Under the pieces are notes generated by a model that saw only the letters and a program-made list of their open reading frames with translations, made no database searches and was not told the origin of the DNA. The position numbers and the translations under genes were made by a program. A stretch of 64,000 nt of DNA from JACKHA01 sp041401985 (GTDB lineage Bacteria; Planctomycetota; Phycisphaerae; Phycisphaerales; UBA1924): positions 186,001-250,000 of the forward strand of contig JAWKTE010000002.1 of assembly GCA_041401985.1 (NCBI GenBank). The letters are read 5' to 3'. Positions 43,999 through 52,865 of the stretch are shown in pieces (within the stretch, counting starts at the first letter, position 1; every line of letters starts with the position of its first letter).

Positions 43999-45129
43999 GT
44001 GTCCACCAACCGCGAAGAACTCAACCCCGTCGAGAACCCGCTCGAGCCCGACGCACTCGCGTCCGAGGACGCACGCCGGTCCGCCGCCCCCGGCCTCAAA
44101 CGGGCCGACGACCCCGAGGTCCAGGCCCGCCTGGCGGACCTCGTCCGCGAGACCGGCGGCCTCTCGCCAGAGTCCTTCGACGGACGCCTCGTGCGCGACC
44201 TGCTGACGGCCGCCCTCAAACTCGCCCCCGACGGGCGCGACACCGGCGAACTCAAACTCATCACCGCCGCGGTCAAGGAACTGCGCTACGCGATGCGCGT
44301 CTTCGCCCAGTATCACGAGCCGCACAAGGTCACCATCTTCGGCTCGGCCCGGACCAAGCCCGATCACCCCGACTACGCCGCCGCCCGCGACTTCGGGCGA
44401 CTCATGGCCGAGGCGGGCTGGATGGTCATCACCGGCGCGGGCGACGGGATCATGAAGGCCGGGCACGAGGGGCCGGGCCGCGAGGCCTCCTTCGGCGTGG
44501 CCATCCGCCTGCCCTTCGAGACGTCCGCCAACACCGTCATCGCCGGCGACGAGAAACTGATCAACTTCCGCTACTTCTTCACGCGCAAACTGATGTTCCT
44601 CAGCCAGGCCGAGGCGGTGGTCTGCTTCCCCGGCGGGTTCGGCACGCTCGACGAGGCCTTCGAGGCCCTGACGCTCATCCAGACCGGCAAAGCCTCGATG
44701 GTCCCTGTCGTGCTCTGCGAGGGCGCGGGCGGCGACTACTGGGAACGCCTGCGGGCCTTCGTCCGCAACCCGCTGCTCTCGCGCGGCCTCATCAGCCCCG
44801 AGGACGAGCATCTGCTCTACATCGCCCACACGCCAGAAGACGCGCGCGACCACGTCCTCCGGTTTTATCGGAACTACCACTCCTCGCGCTACGTCCGCGA
44901 CGACCTGGTGATCCGCCTCCGCCGCCGCCTCAAAGACGCCGACGTCGAGCGCCTCAACGAAGAGTTCGCGAGCCTTATCAAGACCGGGCGCATCGTCCAG
45001 TGCGGGCCGTACGAGATCGAGGGTGAGCACCTCGACCTGCCCCGCCTGGCCTTCACCCACACCCGGTACCACTATGGCCAGGTTCGCCGCCTGATCGACC
45101 GGGTCAACGAGTTCGACCCCGCGTACTGA
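43999..45129 (+). CDS. LOG-family protein (Rossmann-fold nucleotide hydrolase)
   Basis: A 376-residue protein whose central domain, from VTIFGSARTKPDHPDY (about residue 112) through VCFPGGFGTLDEAFE (about 210), matches the LOG/YgdH family. Family members cleave the N-glycosidic bond of nucleoside monophosphates, as in cytokinin activation or purine turnover. The PGGFGTxxE motif is intact. About 100 N-terminal residues and a C-terminal tail of about 120 are family-specific extensions. The GTG at 43999 is the start; no ATG is available before the conserved part. Confidence 0.85.
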   Translation: MSTNREELNPVENPLEPDALASEDARRSAAPGLKRADDPEVQARLADLVRETGGLSPESFDGRLVRDLLTAALKLAPDGRDTGELKLITAAVKELRYAMRVFAQYHEPHKVTIFGSARTKPDHPDYAAARDFGRLMAEAGWMVITGAGDGIMKAGHEGPGREASFGVAIRLPFETSANTVIAGDEKLINFRYFFTRKLMFLSQAEAVVCFPGGFGTLDEAFEALTLIQTGKASMVPVVLCEGAGGDYWERLRAFVRNPLLSRGLISPEDEHLLYIAHTPEDARDHVLRFYRNYHSSRYVRDDLVIRLRRRLKDADVERLNEEFASLIKTGRIVQCGPYEIEGEHLDLPRLAFTHTRYHYGQVRRLIDRVNEFDPAY

Positions 45130-45341
45130 CCCAGGTTGCGACGTCCTCGCCGGCTCGGGGCGAGCGGGCCCCGCTGTCGGCAACGGTTGCGCATTCTCGC
45201 CGCGGCTTGCGTGCGCCGCGCACCCGAACGATCCCGAAACGGGTGAAGAATCGGATGAACCCCCAGAAGGCGGGTGTTGTCCGTCTCTGGGCGTGAACTC
45301 GCGGCCTCCGACCGCCGATCCTCCACCCACGGAGGCGGCCC

Positions 45342-45665
45342 ATGTCCAATACCCGTTCAGCGCCACTGGTCAGCGAGTTCGCCGGCGATCCCGAGATGCA
45401 GGAACTCGTCGAGTTCTTCGTCTCCGCCTTGCCGGAGCGGATCGACGCCATCCGCGGTGCCCTCGGCGAGCAGCGATTCCGAGACCTCCAGCGTCTGGCC
45501 CATCAGATGAAGGGCGCCGCCGGCGGCTACGGCTTCCCCGCCATCGGGACCGCCGCGGGCGCGCTCGAAGGCACCCTCAAGCAGAACGAGCAGCCGCCGC
45601 TGGACCAGGTCCGCGGCGAGGTCGACGCGCTCATCGCGCTGTGCAACCGGGCGGCCGGGGTCTGA
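45342..45665 (+). CDS. Histidine phosphotransfer (Hpt) domain protein
   Basis: A 107-residue stand-alone Hpt protein. The phospho-accepting histidine is His54 in RLAHQMKGAAGGYGF. Such proteins relay phosphate between hybrid kinases and response regulators. It lies 50 bp upstream of a REC-GGDEF gene on the same strand, so the two probably act in one phosphorelay; the kinase is not in the window. Confidence 0.9.
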   Translation: MSNTRSAPLVSEFAGDPEMQELVEFFVSALPERIDAIRGALGEQRFRDLQRLAHQMKGAAGGYGFPAIGTAAGALEGTLKQNEQPPLDQVRGEVDALIALCNRAAGV

Positions 45666-45715
45666 ACCGAAGCGGGCGGAACGGGCCGATCGGCCGGGCA
45701 CTCGGAGGGGCACGC

Positions 45716-46678
45716 GTGGCAGAAGCCGTGGACAACCCGACCCATGCCGAGGAGGCGCCCCCCAGCGCGCTGGTCGTCGATGACTCGCCCGACGTGCACC
45801 GCCTGCTGTCGGCCCGACTCCGCAACGAGCACCTCTCGATCATCAGCGCGACCAACGGCGAAGAGGGCCTGCGCCTCGCCCTCGAGCGATCCCCATCGAT
45901 CGTGCTGCTCGACATCGAGATGCCCGGCATGGACGGCTTCGAGGTGCTGCGCCGCCTGAAGGACAACGCCGCCACCTCGGACGTGCCCGTGATCATCCTG
46001 TCCGGGCACAGCACCATGCAGGACAAGGTGACCGCGTTCGACCTGGGCGCGGTCGACTACGTCGTCAAGCCCTTCGAGCCGACCGAACTCCGCGTCCGCG
46101 TCCGCTCGGCCCTCCGCCTGGCACGCCTCGTCAAGATGCTCGCCCAGCGGGCCCAGATCGACGGGCTCACCGGCCTGTGGAACCGGACGTACTTCGACGC
46201 ACGCTGCAAGGAGTGCGTCTCGGCCAACGACCGGCACGGACGCTCGCTCTCGATCGCCCTGATCGATGCCGACCACTTCAAATCCGTCAACGACACCTTC
46301 GGCCACCCCGCCGGCGACGTCGTGCTCCAGGGCATCGCCGAGGCCCTCCGCAAGCAGTGCCGCGCGACCGACATCGCCTGCCGCTACGGCGGCGAGGAGT
46401 TCGCGGTCCTCATGCCCGAGACCAGGCCGACCGACGCGCTGATCCTGTGCGAGCGGATCCGCGAGCAGATCGAGCGCGTCGTGTGGAGCAAGCACCCCGA
46501 GCGGGCCGTGACCGTCTCGATCGGCCTGGCCGGCGCCGCCGCCAAGTGCCCGCTCGCCGCCGACCGCTGGGTCGAGGCCGCCGACAAAGCGCTCTACAAG
46601 GCCAAGAGCGACGGGCGGAACCGCACCATCGCCGTGGACCTGGTCAAACTCGCGCCGCGGATCGCGATGGCCGGATAA
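45716..46678 (+). CDS. Response regulator diguanylate cyclase (REC-GGDEF)
   Basis: A 320-residue cytoplasmic protein. The receiver domain (about 17-130) has the acidic pocket VVDDSPD, the phospho-acceptor Asp66 in LLDIEMPGMDG and the conserved Lys in DYVVKPFEP. The GGDEF domain (about 150-305) starts DGLTGLWNRTYFD and has the active-site loop YGGEEF, the active GGEEF form. It should therefore make cyclic di-GMP on phosphorylation. No inhibitory RxxD site is obvious just before the loop. The GTG at 45716 is preceded by GGAGGGG. It follows the Hpt gene closely. Confidence 0.92.
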   Translation: MAEAVDNPTHAEEAPPSALVVDDSPDVHRLLSARLRNEHLSIISATNGEEGLRLALERSPSIVLLDIEMPGMDGFEVLRRLKDNAATSDVPVIILSGHSTMQDKVTAFDLGAVDYVVKPFEPTELRVRVRSALRLARLVKMLAQRAQIDGLTGLWNRTYFDARCKECVSANDRHGRSLSIALIDADHFKSVNDTFGHPAGDVVLQGIAEALRKQCRATDIACRYGGEEFAVLMPETRPTDALILCERIREQIERVVWSKHPERAVTVSIGLAGAAAKCPLAADRWVEAADKALYKAKSDGRNRTIAVDLVKLAPRIAMAG

Positions 46679-46836
46679 GCACCGGCTCCTTCGAAGCCAG
46701 GCCATGCGACATCCGACGGTTGGTGTCTCGCGCGCCAACGACCCGGCGCGTCGCCCGTGCGTACCGACCTCGCACCCGGTCGCCCGAGGGCGTCGGCTCA
46801 CACGCCGACGCTCCACGCGCCGACGCCCCGCGAGCC

Positions 46837-47628
46837 TCAGCAGCCGATGCTGAAGATCGCCAGGTAGTAGAAGAAGTCGTCGTTGTTGAGGACACCGTTC
46901 GGAACGCCATATCCCGGGGAACCCGGGATCGCCGTCGTCGTCAGGTCCGCCGCCGGGTCGTTCACCGCGAAGATGGACAGGTAGTAGAAGAAGTCGTCGT
47001 TGTTCAGCACGCCGTTGGGCACGCCGAACCCCGGGGACCCGGCGATCGCCGTCGTGGTCAGGTCCGGCGGGCAGGCCGGCGGCTCGATCGGCTGGTAGTG
47101 CACCACGCCGGCGAAGCAGCGTGGGAAGAACAGATCCCCAAGGAACGGCTCGAATCCCGTCCGCGCCTTGTCGCTGAACAGCGTCAGGTCCGCGTTCTGC
47201 CACATCAGTTGCGGCGTGAACACCTGCCCCGTGTACCGGATCCCGCCCCCGAGCGTGATGCAGTGCAGATACACCGCCGTCGTCTGCGCCTCGGGCAACG
47301 CCAGCGGCGTGGCGAGCACGACGGGCGTCAGCGTCGAGACCCCGCCGCGCACGCCCGTCGCCTTCTCGTGCATCGTCCAGCCCGCGGGGCTCGACTCGAA
47401 CCCGTCGTACGAGCCCGGACGCGTCCACACCTCGACGTCGACCATCACGCCGACTTCACCGGTGTACGCAACCTCGAACGACAGAACCTCCAGCCCGCCC
47501 GCGGCCGGCGTCAGGTCCATGAACACGCCCCCGCTCCCGTTGTCCGGCGCCGCCGTCATCAGCGACTGGGCCGACGCGCCCTGAACACCCGCGAGCAGCA
47601 CCACCCCGATCAGCATCCCACGAGCCAT
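46837..47628 (-). CDS. Secreted protein with paired dockerin-like tail (paralogue 1)
   Basis: A 263-residue protein: signal peptide of about 20 residues (ending ASA), a beta-sandwich-like domain of about 170 residues (LMTAAPDNGSGGVFMDLTP and on) and two repeats of the type DLTTTAIAGSPGFGV...LNNDDFFYYLSIF, ending IGC. It is the third of three tandem genes and very similar in its first domain to the gene at 47.9 kb. The domain is not one I can name; the tail is the planctomycete dockerin-like type. Its role is probably extracellular binding or anchoring. Confidence 0.87.
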   Translation of the reverse strand: MARGMLIGVVLLAGVQGASAQSLMTAAPDNGSGGVFMDLTPAAGGLEVLSFEVAYTGEVGVMVDVEVWTRPGSYDGFESSPAGWTMHEKATGVRGGVSTLTPVVLATPLALPEAQTTAVYLHCITLGGGIRYTGQVFTPQLMWQNADLTLFSDKARTGFEPFLGDLFFPRCFAGVVHYQPIEPPACPPDLTTTAIAGSPGFGVPNGVLNNDDFFYYLSIFAVNDPAADLTTTAIPGSPGYGVPNGVLNNDDFFYYLAIFSIGC

Positions 47629-47775
47629 CGCTCCCTCGCTTCCTTTCCCGGCCCGGGTTCCATCCCGGTCGGCGATGATCCACGCACCCACAGCGGGTGC
47701 ACGACCTTATCGGTCCATGCTACCACATCCGCCCCGCGGCGGGCCGACGATTCCCGGCGCCGCCAAGCGAAAGCA

Positions 47776-47807
47776 AGGCCAGGCCCGGTGTCTGCCGGGC
47801 CCGGCCT
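47776..47807 (-). terminator. Stem-loop downstream of dockerin paralogue 2
   Basis: A 13-bp stem with one mismatch (AGGCCGGGCCCGG / CCGGGCCTGGCCT on the minus strand) and a six-base loop, followed on the minus strand by TGCTTTCGCTT. It lies about 60 bp past the stop codon at 47866 and probably ends that transcript. Confidence 0.6.
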
Positions 47808-47865
47808 GGGAGTCTTGGTCTTCCGGCGGCGTGGCGTTCGAACGCCACGCCTCGGCCGATGGGGT

Positions 47866-48660
47866 TTAGCACCCCGCCGCGAACAGGGCGAGGTAGTAGA
47901 AGAAGTCGTCGTTGTTCAGGATGCCGTTCGGCACCCCGTAACCGGGCACGCCGGCGATGGCCCCGGTGGTCAGGTCGGCCCGCAGGTCGTTGGCGGCAAA
48001 CAGGGCGAGGTAGTAGAAGAAGTCGTCGTTGTTCAGCACGCCGTTGGGCACGCCGTAGCCCGGCACGCCCGCGATGGCGCCGGTCGTCAGGTCGGGCTCG
48101 CAGGTCGGCCCGCCGCCGAGGGTGTAGTTGATGATCCCCGAGAACGTCCGCGGCGTGAACGCCGTGCCGCCGAACGGGATCTCGAACGTCCGGGCGATGT
48201 CGCTGAAGAGCGTCACGTCGGCGTTGGACCAGGTCGTCTGCGGCGGGGCCGCGCTCGTGCCGCTGTACCGGATCCCGCCGCCCGCGGTGATGCAGTGCAG
48301 CAGCACGCCGGTGGTCTGGCCGGCCGGGATGTCGAGCGGCGTGGTGAGGGGGAGGGGCGTCCACACCGTCGTGCCGCCGCGCGTGCCCTGCACGGTCTGC
48401 GTCAGCGTCCATCCGACGGGACTTCCGTCAAATCCGACGTATGAGCCCGGGCGGGTCCAGACCTCGACATCGACGATCGTGCCGGAAGTGCCGGTGTAGG
48501 GCACCTCGAACGACGTGACCTCGAGCGCCCCGCCTGTCGGCGTCAGGTCGAGGTAGATACCGCCGCTGCCGTTGTTCGGGGCGGTCGTTGTCAGGTTTTG
48601 GGCCGAAGCCATCGCCGCCGCGCCCGCAAGGACGCACACCACTGCAGTCGCTCGATTCAT
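47866..48660 (-). CDS. Secreted protein with paired dockerin-like tail (paralogue 2)
   Basis: A 264-residue protein with a signal peptide (ends ASA, residue 20), a domain that parallels paralogue 1 almost residue by residue (NLTTTAPNNGSGGIYLDLTP and on), and two dockerin-like repeats ending AAGC. Its last about 220 bp are nearly identical in DNA to the end of the next gene upstream (48,821-49,040), while the first domains of those two genes differ. That pattern suggests gene conversion or recent domain copying. Confidence 0.88.
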   Translation of the reverse strand: MNRATAVVCVLAGAAAMASAQNLTTTAPNNGSGGIYLDLTPTGGALEVTSFEVPYTGTSGTIVDVEVWTRPGSYVGFDGSPVGWTLTQTVQGTRGGTTVWTPLPLTTPLDIPAGQTTGVLLHCITAGGGIRYSGTSAAPPQTTWSNADVTLFSDIARTFEIPFGGTAFTPRTFSGIINYTLGGGPTCEPDLTTGAIAGVPGYGVPNGVLNNDDFFYYLALFAANDLRADLTTGAIAGVPGYGVPNGILNNDDFFYYLALFAAGC

Positions 48661-48740
48661 GCTCGAATCTCCCACGGAAGTTCCCGGCCGAGGCCCGCGC
48701 GGGCTGTCCGCGCGACCCAAGGCCGCTCGTACCAAAGCGA

Positions 48741-48763
48741 CCGAGCCCCGCAGCGGGGCTCGG
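48741..48763 (-). terminator. Stem-loop downstream of dockerin paralogue 3
   Basis: A perfect 10-bp stem (CCGAGCCCCG / CGGGGCTCGG) with a three-base loop, followed on the minus strand by TCGCTTTGG. It lies about 60 bp past the stop at 48821. Confidence 0.55.
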
Positions 48764-48820
48764 CCACGGTCGGTCGGATCGTCGTGTCCGGTCGGCGACA
48801 CGACGGGTTGATTCACCGGA

Positions 48821-49651
48821 TCAGCACCCCGCCGCGAACAGGGCGAGGTAGTAGAAGAAGTCGTCGTTGTTCAGGATGCCGTTGGGCACGCCGTAGCCCG
48901 GCACGCCGGCGATCGCGCCGGTGGTCAGATCGGCCCGCAGGTCATTGGCGGCAAACAAGGCGAGGTAGTAGAAGAAGTCGTCGTTGTTGAGAATGCCGTT
49001 GGGCACGCCGTAGCCCGGCACGCCGGCGATGGCGCCGGTGGTCAGGTCGGGCTCGCAGCCACCGCCGGCGACCTCGTAGTGGACCTCGCCGACCAGCTCA
49101 CGGCTGGAGAAGTACGAGCCGCCCGTCGTAAACGGCTGGCTCCGAGCGTCGCCGGTCACCAGTTCGATGTCCGCGTTCGCGTACGTCCCCAGCCCGGGCG
49201 AGCCCTGCCCGAAGTACCGCGGCCCAACGCCCGTGAACTGGAACGCCACGCCCACGACCGCGCCGCTGGCCGGCAACTCGATGTCGGGGATGTCGATCAG
49301 TTCCGACACGGCGCTGGACGTCGGCCCCTGGGTCGCATTGGCGGTCCCGAGCGACGTCCACCCGGCCGGCGACGACCCGGCGCCGGTGCCGGCGGTCGCG
49401 CCCGGGCCCTGCACGGCCGAACCATCGAACACCCACACCTCGATCGTGAACGGTGCGCCGGCCGTGCCCGTGTTCGCCGTCGTGATGTGCGTCACGCGGA
49501 TGTCGACGCCGCCGACGCTCCGCATGTCGTGGAACGTGGCCCAGCCGGACGACCCGCCGTTGTTGGCCGGGCCGGCGTTCGCGAACAGAACCTGGGCCGA
49601 GGCCGAGCCGCACAGGCCCGCCAGCACGGACGCAATGATCGCCTTCTGCAT
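48821..49651 (-). CDS. Secreted protein with paired dockerin-like tail (paralogue 3)
   Basis: A 276-residue protein: signal peptide (ends ASA, residue 19), an about 180-residue beta-rich domain (VLFANAGPANNGGSSG and on) unlike that of paralogues 1 and 2, and two dockerin-like repeats ending AAGC. It is the first of the three tandem genes. Each gene has its own hairpin behind it, so they are probably separate transcripts. The repeated tail is almost identical in DNA to that of paralogue 2. Confidence 0.88.
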   Translation of the reverse strand: MQKAIIASVLAGLCGSASAQVLFANAGPANNGGSSGWATFHDMRSVGGVDIRVTHITTANTGTAGAPFTIEVWVFDGSAVQGPGATAGTGAGSSPAGWTSLGTANATQGPTSSAVSELIDIPDIELPASGAVVGVAFQFTGVGPRYFGQGSPGLGTYANADIELVTGDARSQPFTTGGSYFSSRELVGEVHYEVAGGGCEPDLTTGAIAGVPGYGVPNGILNNDDFFYYLALFAANDLRADLTTGAIAGVPGYGVPNGILNNDDFFYYLALFAAGC

Positions 49652-49819
49652 GTGATGGTCTCCCACGAGTCTCTCATCCGACGGCCGCGAAACGCCGCGG
49701 CCCCTCTCGGACGGTATCACGCCCGAGCACGGTCGCCAAGGCAATCTCGCGATCGACCGAGAACTCTGTCGCCGCTCCGAACGGAACCCAGTCCCAAGAC
49801 GATCCGCGACCGGAACGAA

Positions 49820-49847
49820 AGCGGCCCGGGCGAGTGCCCGGGCCGCT
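49820..49847 (-). terminator. Terminator-like hairpin downstream of the sigma factor gene
   Basis: A perfect 12-bp stem (AGCGGCCCGGGC / GCCCGGGCCGCT) with a four-base loop. On the minus strand it is followed by TTCGTTCC. It lies about 40 bp beyond the sigma gene stop. Confidence 0.68.
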
Positions 49848-49888
49848 GGAATCAACAGGGGAGGTCGAGTTCGCGATGTCGCGACGGA

Positions 49889-51004
49889 TCAGCCGACCGG
49901 CTTGGCCCCGGGCGCGGGCGGGACCTGCGGCACGGGCGGCTCGCCCTCGGCGCCCTCTTCCTCGGCGCGGGTGCCCAGGAACTTGGCCTCGAGTTCGAGC
50001 TTGATCTTCTCCATCGCCTTGTTCTGGATCTGGCGCACTCGCTCCTTGGTCACGCCGATGATCTGGCCCACCTGCTCCAGGGTCATGGGCTTCTCGTTCT
50101 CGCCCGTTTCCAGCCCGAAGCGGTGCTCGATCACCGTCCGCTCGACCTCGGTCAGTTCGGCGCGGTTCTCCATGACGATCCGCTTGACCTCCTCGGCCGC
50201 GTCCTTCTCGAAGTCAGCCCGCTTGACCTCCAGGTAGTTGCTCCGCTCGAGCTTCGGATCGAAGTCGGTCGGGAACCGCTGGCGGTACTTGGACAGCTTC
50301 ATGCCCTGGCGGCTGAAGGCCTTGAGGATCGCGCGGCAGGCGTAGGTCGAGAACTTGTACCCGCGCCCGGCGTCGAACTTGTCGACCGCCCGCAGCAGGG
50401 CCATGTTGCCCTCCGACACCAGGTCCGCGAAGTCCACCTCGCTCATGCGCGTCCGCTTGGCCATCGCCAGAACCAGCGCGAGGTTGGTCTCGGCGATCTG
50501 CTCGCGGATCCGCTCGGCCCGGCGGTGCCAGAACAGCAACTGGTCCGCCTGCTCGGGCGTGGGCTTCTTGGTCTTCGACGCCTTGCAGGCCTTCTGAAGT
50601 TCGCACACCCGATGGCGGGCGTAGTTGAACTGGTGGAAGAGGATCTTCTCTTCGGCACCGGTCAGGATGACCTGCTGCGCGCTCTTGACCGTCCGCCCCC
50701 GCGCGTACGACAGATCGTCCATCACGGGGTGGTACCACGTGGTGTCCGGCTTCTGCACGTCGGGGACTTCGACGTAGATCTTCCGCTCCGCGTCGTTCTC
50801 GTAGAACGCCGGGCTGTCGATGAAGTCCTGCTCGAACGACAGCAGGTGGGCCAGCAGGCGCTCGTCCTCTTCGGACAGGCGCCGCTTGACCTTCTGGGTG
50901 GAGACCGCCGACGCATCGACCACGCTCGCCGCGGAACCGCCGGCGGCCCTGTGGCGCCGACGGATCTGCTCGAGCGGGGACACGCTGCGCTTTGCCGGCC
51001 TCAT
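49889..51004 (-). CDS. RNA polymerase sigma factor, sigma-70 family
   Basis: A 371-residue sigma factor. Region 2 runs through ETNLALVLAMAKRT...DLVSEGNMALLRAVDKFD and on to GYKFSTYACRAILKAF. A divergent region 3 follows. Region 4 has ELTEVERTVIEHRFG and the helix-turn-helix TLEQVGQIIGVTKERVRQIQ. Region 1.1 of primary sigma factors is missing; in its place are about 130 residues of basic and helical sequence including a long segment before region 2. It may be an alternative group 2/3 factor. AAGGA lies eight bases before the ATG at 51004, so this start is preferred over an ATG at 51028. Confidence 0.87.
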   Translation of the reverse strand: MRPAKRSVSPLEQIRRRHRAAGGSAASVVDASAVSTQKVKRRLSEEDERLLAHLLSFEQDFIDSPAFYENDAERKIYVEVPDVQKPDTTWYHPVMDDLSYARGRTVKSAQQVILTGAEEKILFHQFNYARHRVCELQKACKASKTKKPTPEQADQLLFWHRRAERIREQIAETNLALVLAMAKRTRMSEVDFADLVSEGNMALLRAVDKFDAGRGYKFSTYACRAILKAFSRQGMKLSKYRQRFPTDFDPKLERSNYLEVKRADFEKDAAEEVKRIVMENRAELTEVERTVIEHRFGLETGENEKPMTLEQVGQIIGVTKERVRQIQNKAMEKIKLELEAKFLGTRAEEEGAEGEPPVPQVPPAPGAKPVG

Positions 51005-52089
51005 CGAGATGTTCCTTCCCGTAGCCATGCTTGGATCGTGCGCCTTCCTACGCCTACCGGGCCGGCGGCTCCGTCTGTGGCGCCCCGCCCGGTGATTCGA
51101 ACACAACGCCCGCGAAGATGTTCTCGGAACCGATCGCCACCGACTGCCGACCACCGACCGCCCGATCGAGTCCGAGTTCGCGAGCTCGAAACAGTCCGGA
51201 TCGCCTCTCGGCAATCCCGTCCCAGTCTACCAAACCAACCCCCAAACACCAGCATCCATTCCCATCCGCGAGCCACGATTCCCGCCAGTGCGTCCCGCGG
51301 CGGCCGGGCCGGGGCCATCCCATTTCCTACGGTTCCCAGCCTGCCAAGTTTCGCTTCTTAGAGCATTTCCAGAAAAGTTGCTCCCGGCATCCCTGCCCAC
51401 CGTCCGACCTCGCCCGCCGTCCGACTTCCCAAGTTCCCGCCCGAGCCCTCGCCCCGACTTGCCTCAACATCCGCCCGGCCTAGCCCGGCTCGCGCCGGAT
51501 CGACCGATTCGCATCCCCGCCGCCCCCGGTTCTGCCGGGCCGTTTCTCGCGGGGATTTCCACGTGGGCGTCCACTGATGGGCGCTTCATTGACTCGCCCG
51601 GAAGGTCCGAATAGTGTTCGCATCGGCCCCGGAGTCTTCGGGTCGCCGATGCCGCGCGCCCGGCAATGCCGGTGGCGCGAAAGGGGGGTGAGGATAGCAG
51701 ATTCCCCGCGCCCGTCAAGGGTGAGCGCGGCGGGTGCCCCATCGGCCCCGCCTGTCGGCTGTCGTGTTGATTGTTGTGGGACTGTTGTGGACAAGGCGGG
51801 CTTGCGACTCCCCAGTATAGGGGTTGGTCCGGGCCGCCGACCCTGATCGCCGGTCGGTGGTTCTGCTTGGCCTCTGGGCCGGTGCGGCCGCGTCGCGCAC
51901 GGGCGGTCGTCGGGCGGTCGTCGGGCGGTCGTCGGGGTCGTGGGGCGGGCTACGCTGGGTTTGATCGGCGGGACCGGTTGGCATGACCAACGGGTCGTGC
52001 CGCCGCAGGAGGTCGAACCCGTCGGCCCCGCGTCGCACCGTCTCCAGTCCGCCGATCTCGTTCCTGCCACCCGTCGAAAGGAGCCGTCC
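51005..52089. other. Long intergenic region between sigma factor and superoxide dismutase genes
   Basis: This 1,085-bp stretch is the largest gap in the window. Frames crossing it on both strands are Arg/Pro-rich without domains. I looked for conserved cores of RNase P RNA, tmRNA and SRP RNA and did not find them. A short CCCC-AGTATA-GGGG stem is at about 51,814-51,827, which on the minus strand contains the -10-like TATACT. Three direct copies of CGGTCGTCGGG lie at about 51,904-51,936. The divergent promoters of both genes must be here. It could hold an undescribed RNA. Confidence 0.4.
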
Positions 52090-52740
52090 ATGGCCTTCAC
52101 GCTTCCCCCGCTCCCGTACGCCGCCGATGCCCTCGAGCCGCACGTTGACGCGCGGACGATGGAGATCCACCACGGCAAGCACCACAACGCCTATGTGACC
52201 AACGCGAACAACGCGCTGGCCGAGACGCCGATGGCCGGCGAGACCGACCCGTGGGCCGTGTGCGCCCGCCTGGGCGACGTGCCCGAGGCCAAGCGGACGG
52301 CGGTCCGCAACAACGCCGGCGGGCACGCGAATCACTCCCTGTTCTGGCAGGTCATGGCGCCCCCGAGCGCGGGCGGCGGCGGGACGCCGGGCGGCGATCT
52401 GGGCGGGGCCATCACCAAGGCCTTCGGCTCGTTCGACGCGTTCAAGGAGAAGTTCGCGGCGGCGGCGGCGACACGGTTCGGCTCCGGCTGGGCGTGGCTG
52501 TGCGTCAAGCCGGGCGGGACGCTCGAGGTCTGCTCGACGGCGAACCAGGACAACCCGGCGATGAAGGCGGCGATCGGGGATGCCGCGGGCTGCGGCGGCA
52601 CGCCGATCCTGGGCCTGGACGTGTGGGAGCACGCGTACTACCTGAACTACCAGAACCGTCGCCCGGACTATGTGGCGGCGTGGTGGAACGTGGTGAACTG
52701 GAAAAAGGTGGGGGAGTTGTTCGCGAAGGCGCGGGGGTGA
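52090..52740 (+). CDS. sodA: Superoxide dismutase, Mn/Fe family
   Basis: A 216-residue cytosolic enzyme that dismutates superoxide. Metal ligands are His27 (MEIHHGKHHNAY), His82 (GGHANHSLFW), Asp177 and His181 (GLDVWEHAYY). Gln153 in TANQDNP occupies the C-terminal-domain position typical of Mn-type enzymes, so I favour a Mn cofactor. GAAAGGAG stands just upstream of the ATG. There is no signal peptide. A REP-type element begins about 30 bp after the stop. Confidence 0.94.
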   Translation: MAFTLPPLPYAADALEPHVDARTMEIHHGKHHNAYVTNANNALAETPMAGETDPWAVCARLGDVPEAKRTAVRNNAGGHANHSLFWQVMAPPSAGGGGTPGGDLGGAITKAFGSFDAFKEKFAAAAATRFGSGWAWLCVKPGGTLEVCSTANQDNPAMKAAIGDAAGCGGTPILGLDVWEHAYYLNYQNRRPDYVAAWWNVVNWKKVGELFAKARG

Positions 52741-52763
52741 GGCGGACCTCGGTCGTGGCGGGC

Positions 52764-52803
52764 CTGCGACCCGGACCTTCGCGGAGCCTCAGGTCCGGCG
52801 TCC
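52764..52803. repeat. Diverged REP unit after the superoxide dismutase gene
   Basis: A copy of the unit found at the ends of the transposase element, in inverse orientation (ACCCGGACCTTCGCGGAGCC and on, ending TCAGGTCCGGCGTC). It differs at several positions and lies 63 bp outside the left 45-bp end. Confidence 0.7.
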
Positions 52804-52865
52804 ATCGCGCGGGGGGCGCGAAGTACCCGCAAGGCCTGATGGGCGTTGTTCAGATTGTGGCGCTA

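Noticed and set aside
51241..51800. Possible structured RNA (RNase P RNA, tmRNA or SRP RNA) in the large gap
   Set aside because: I looked for the conserved cores of these RNAs on both strands and did not find them. Only short local hairpins are present.
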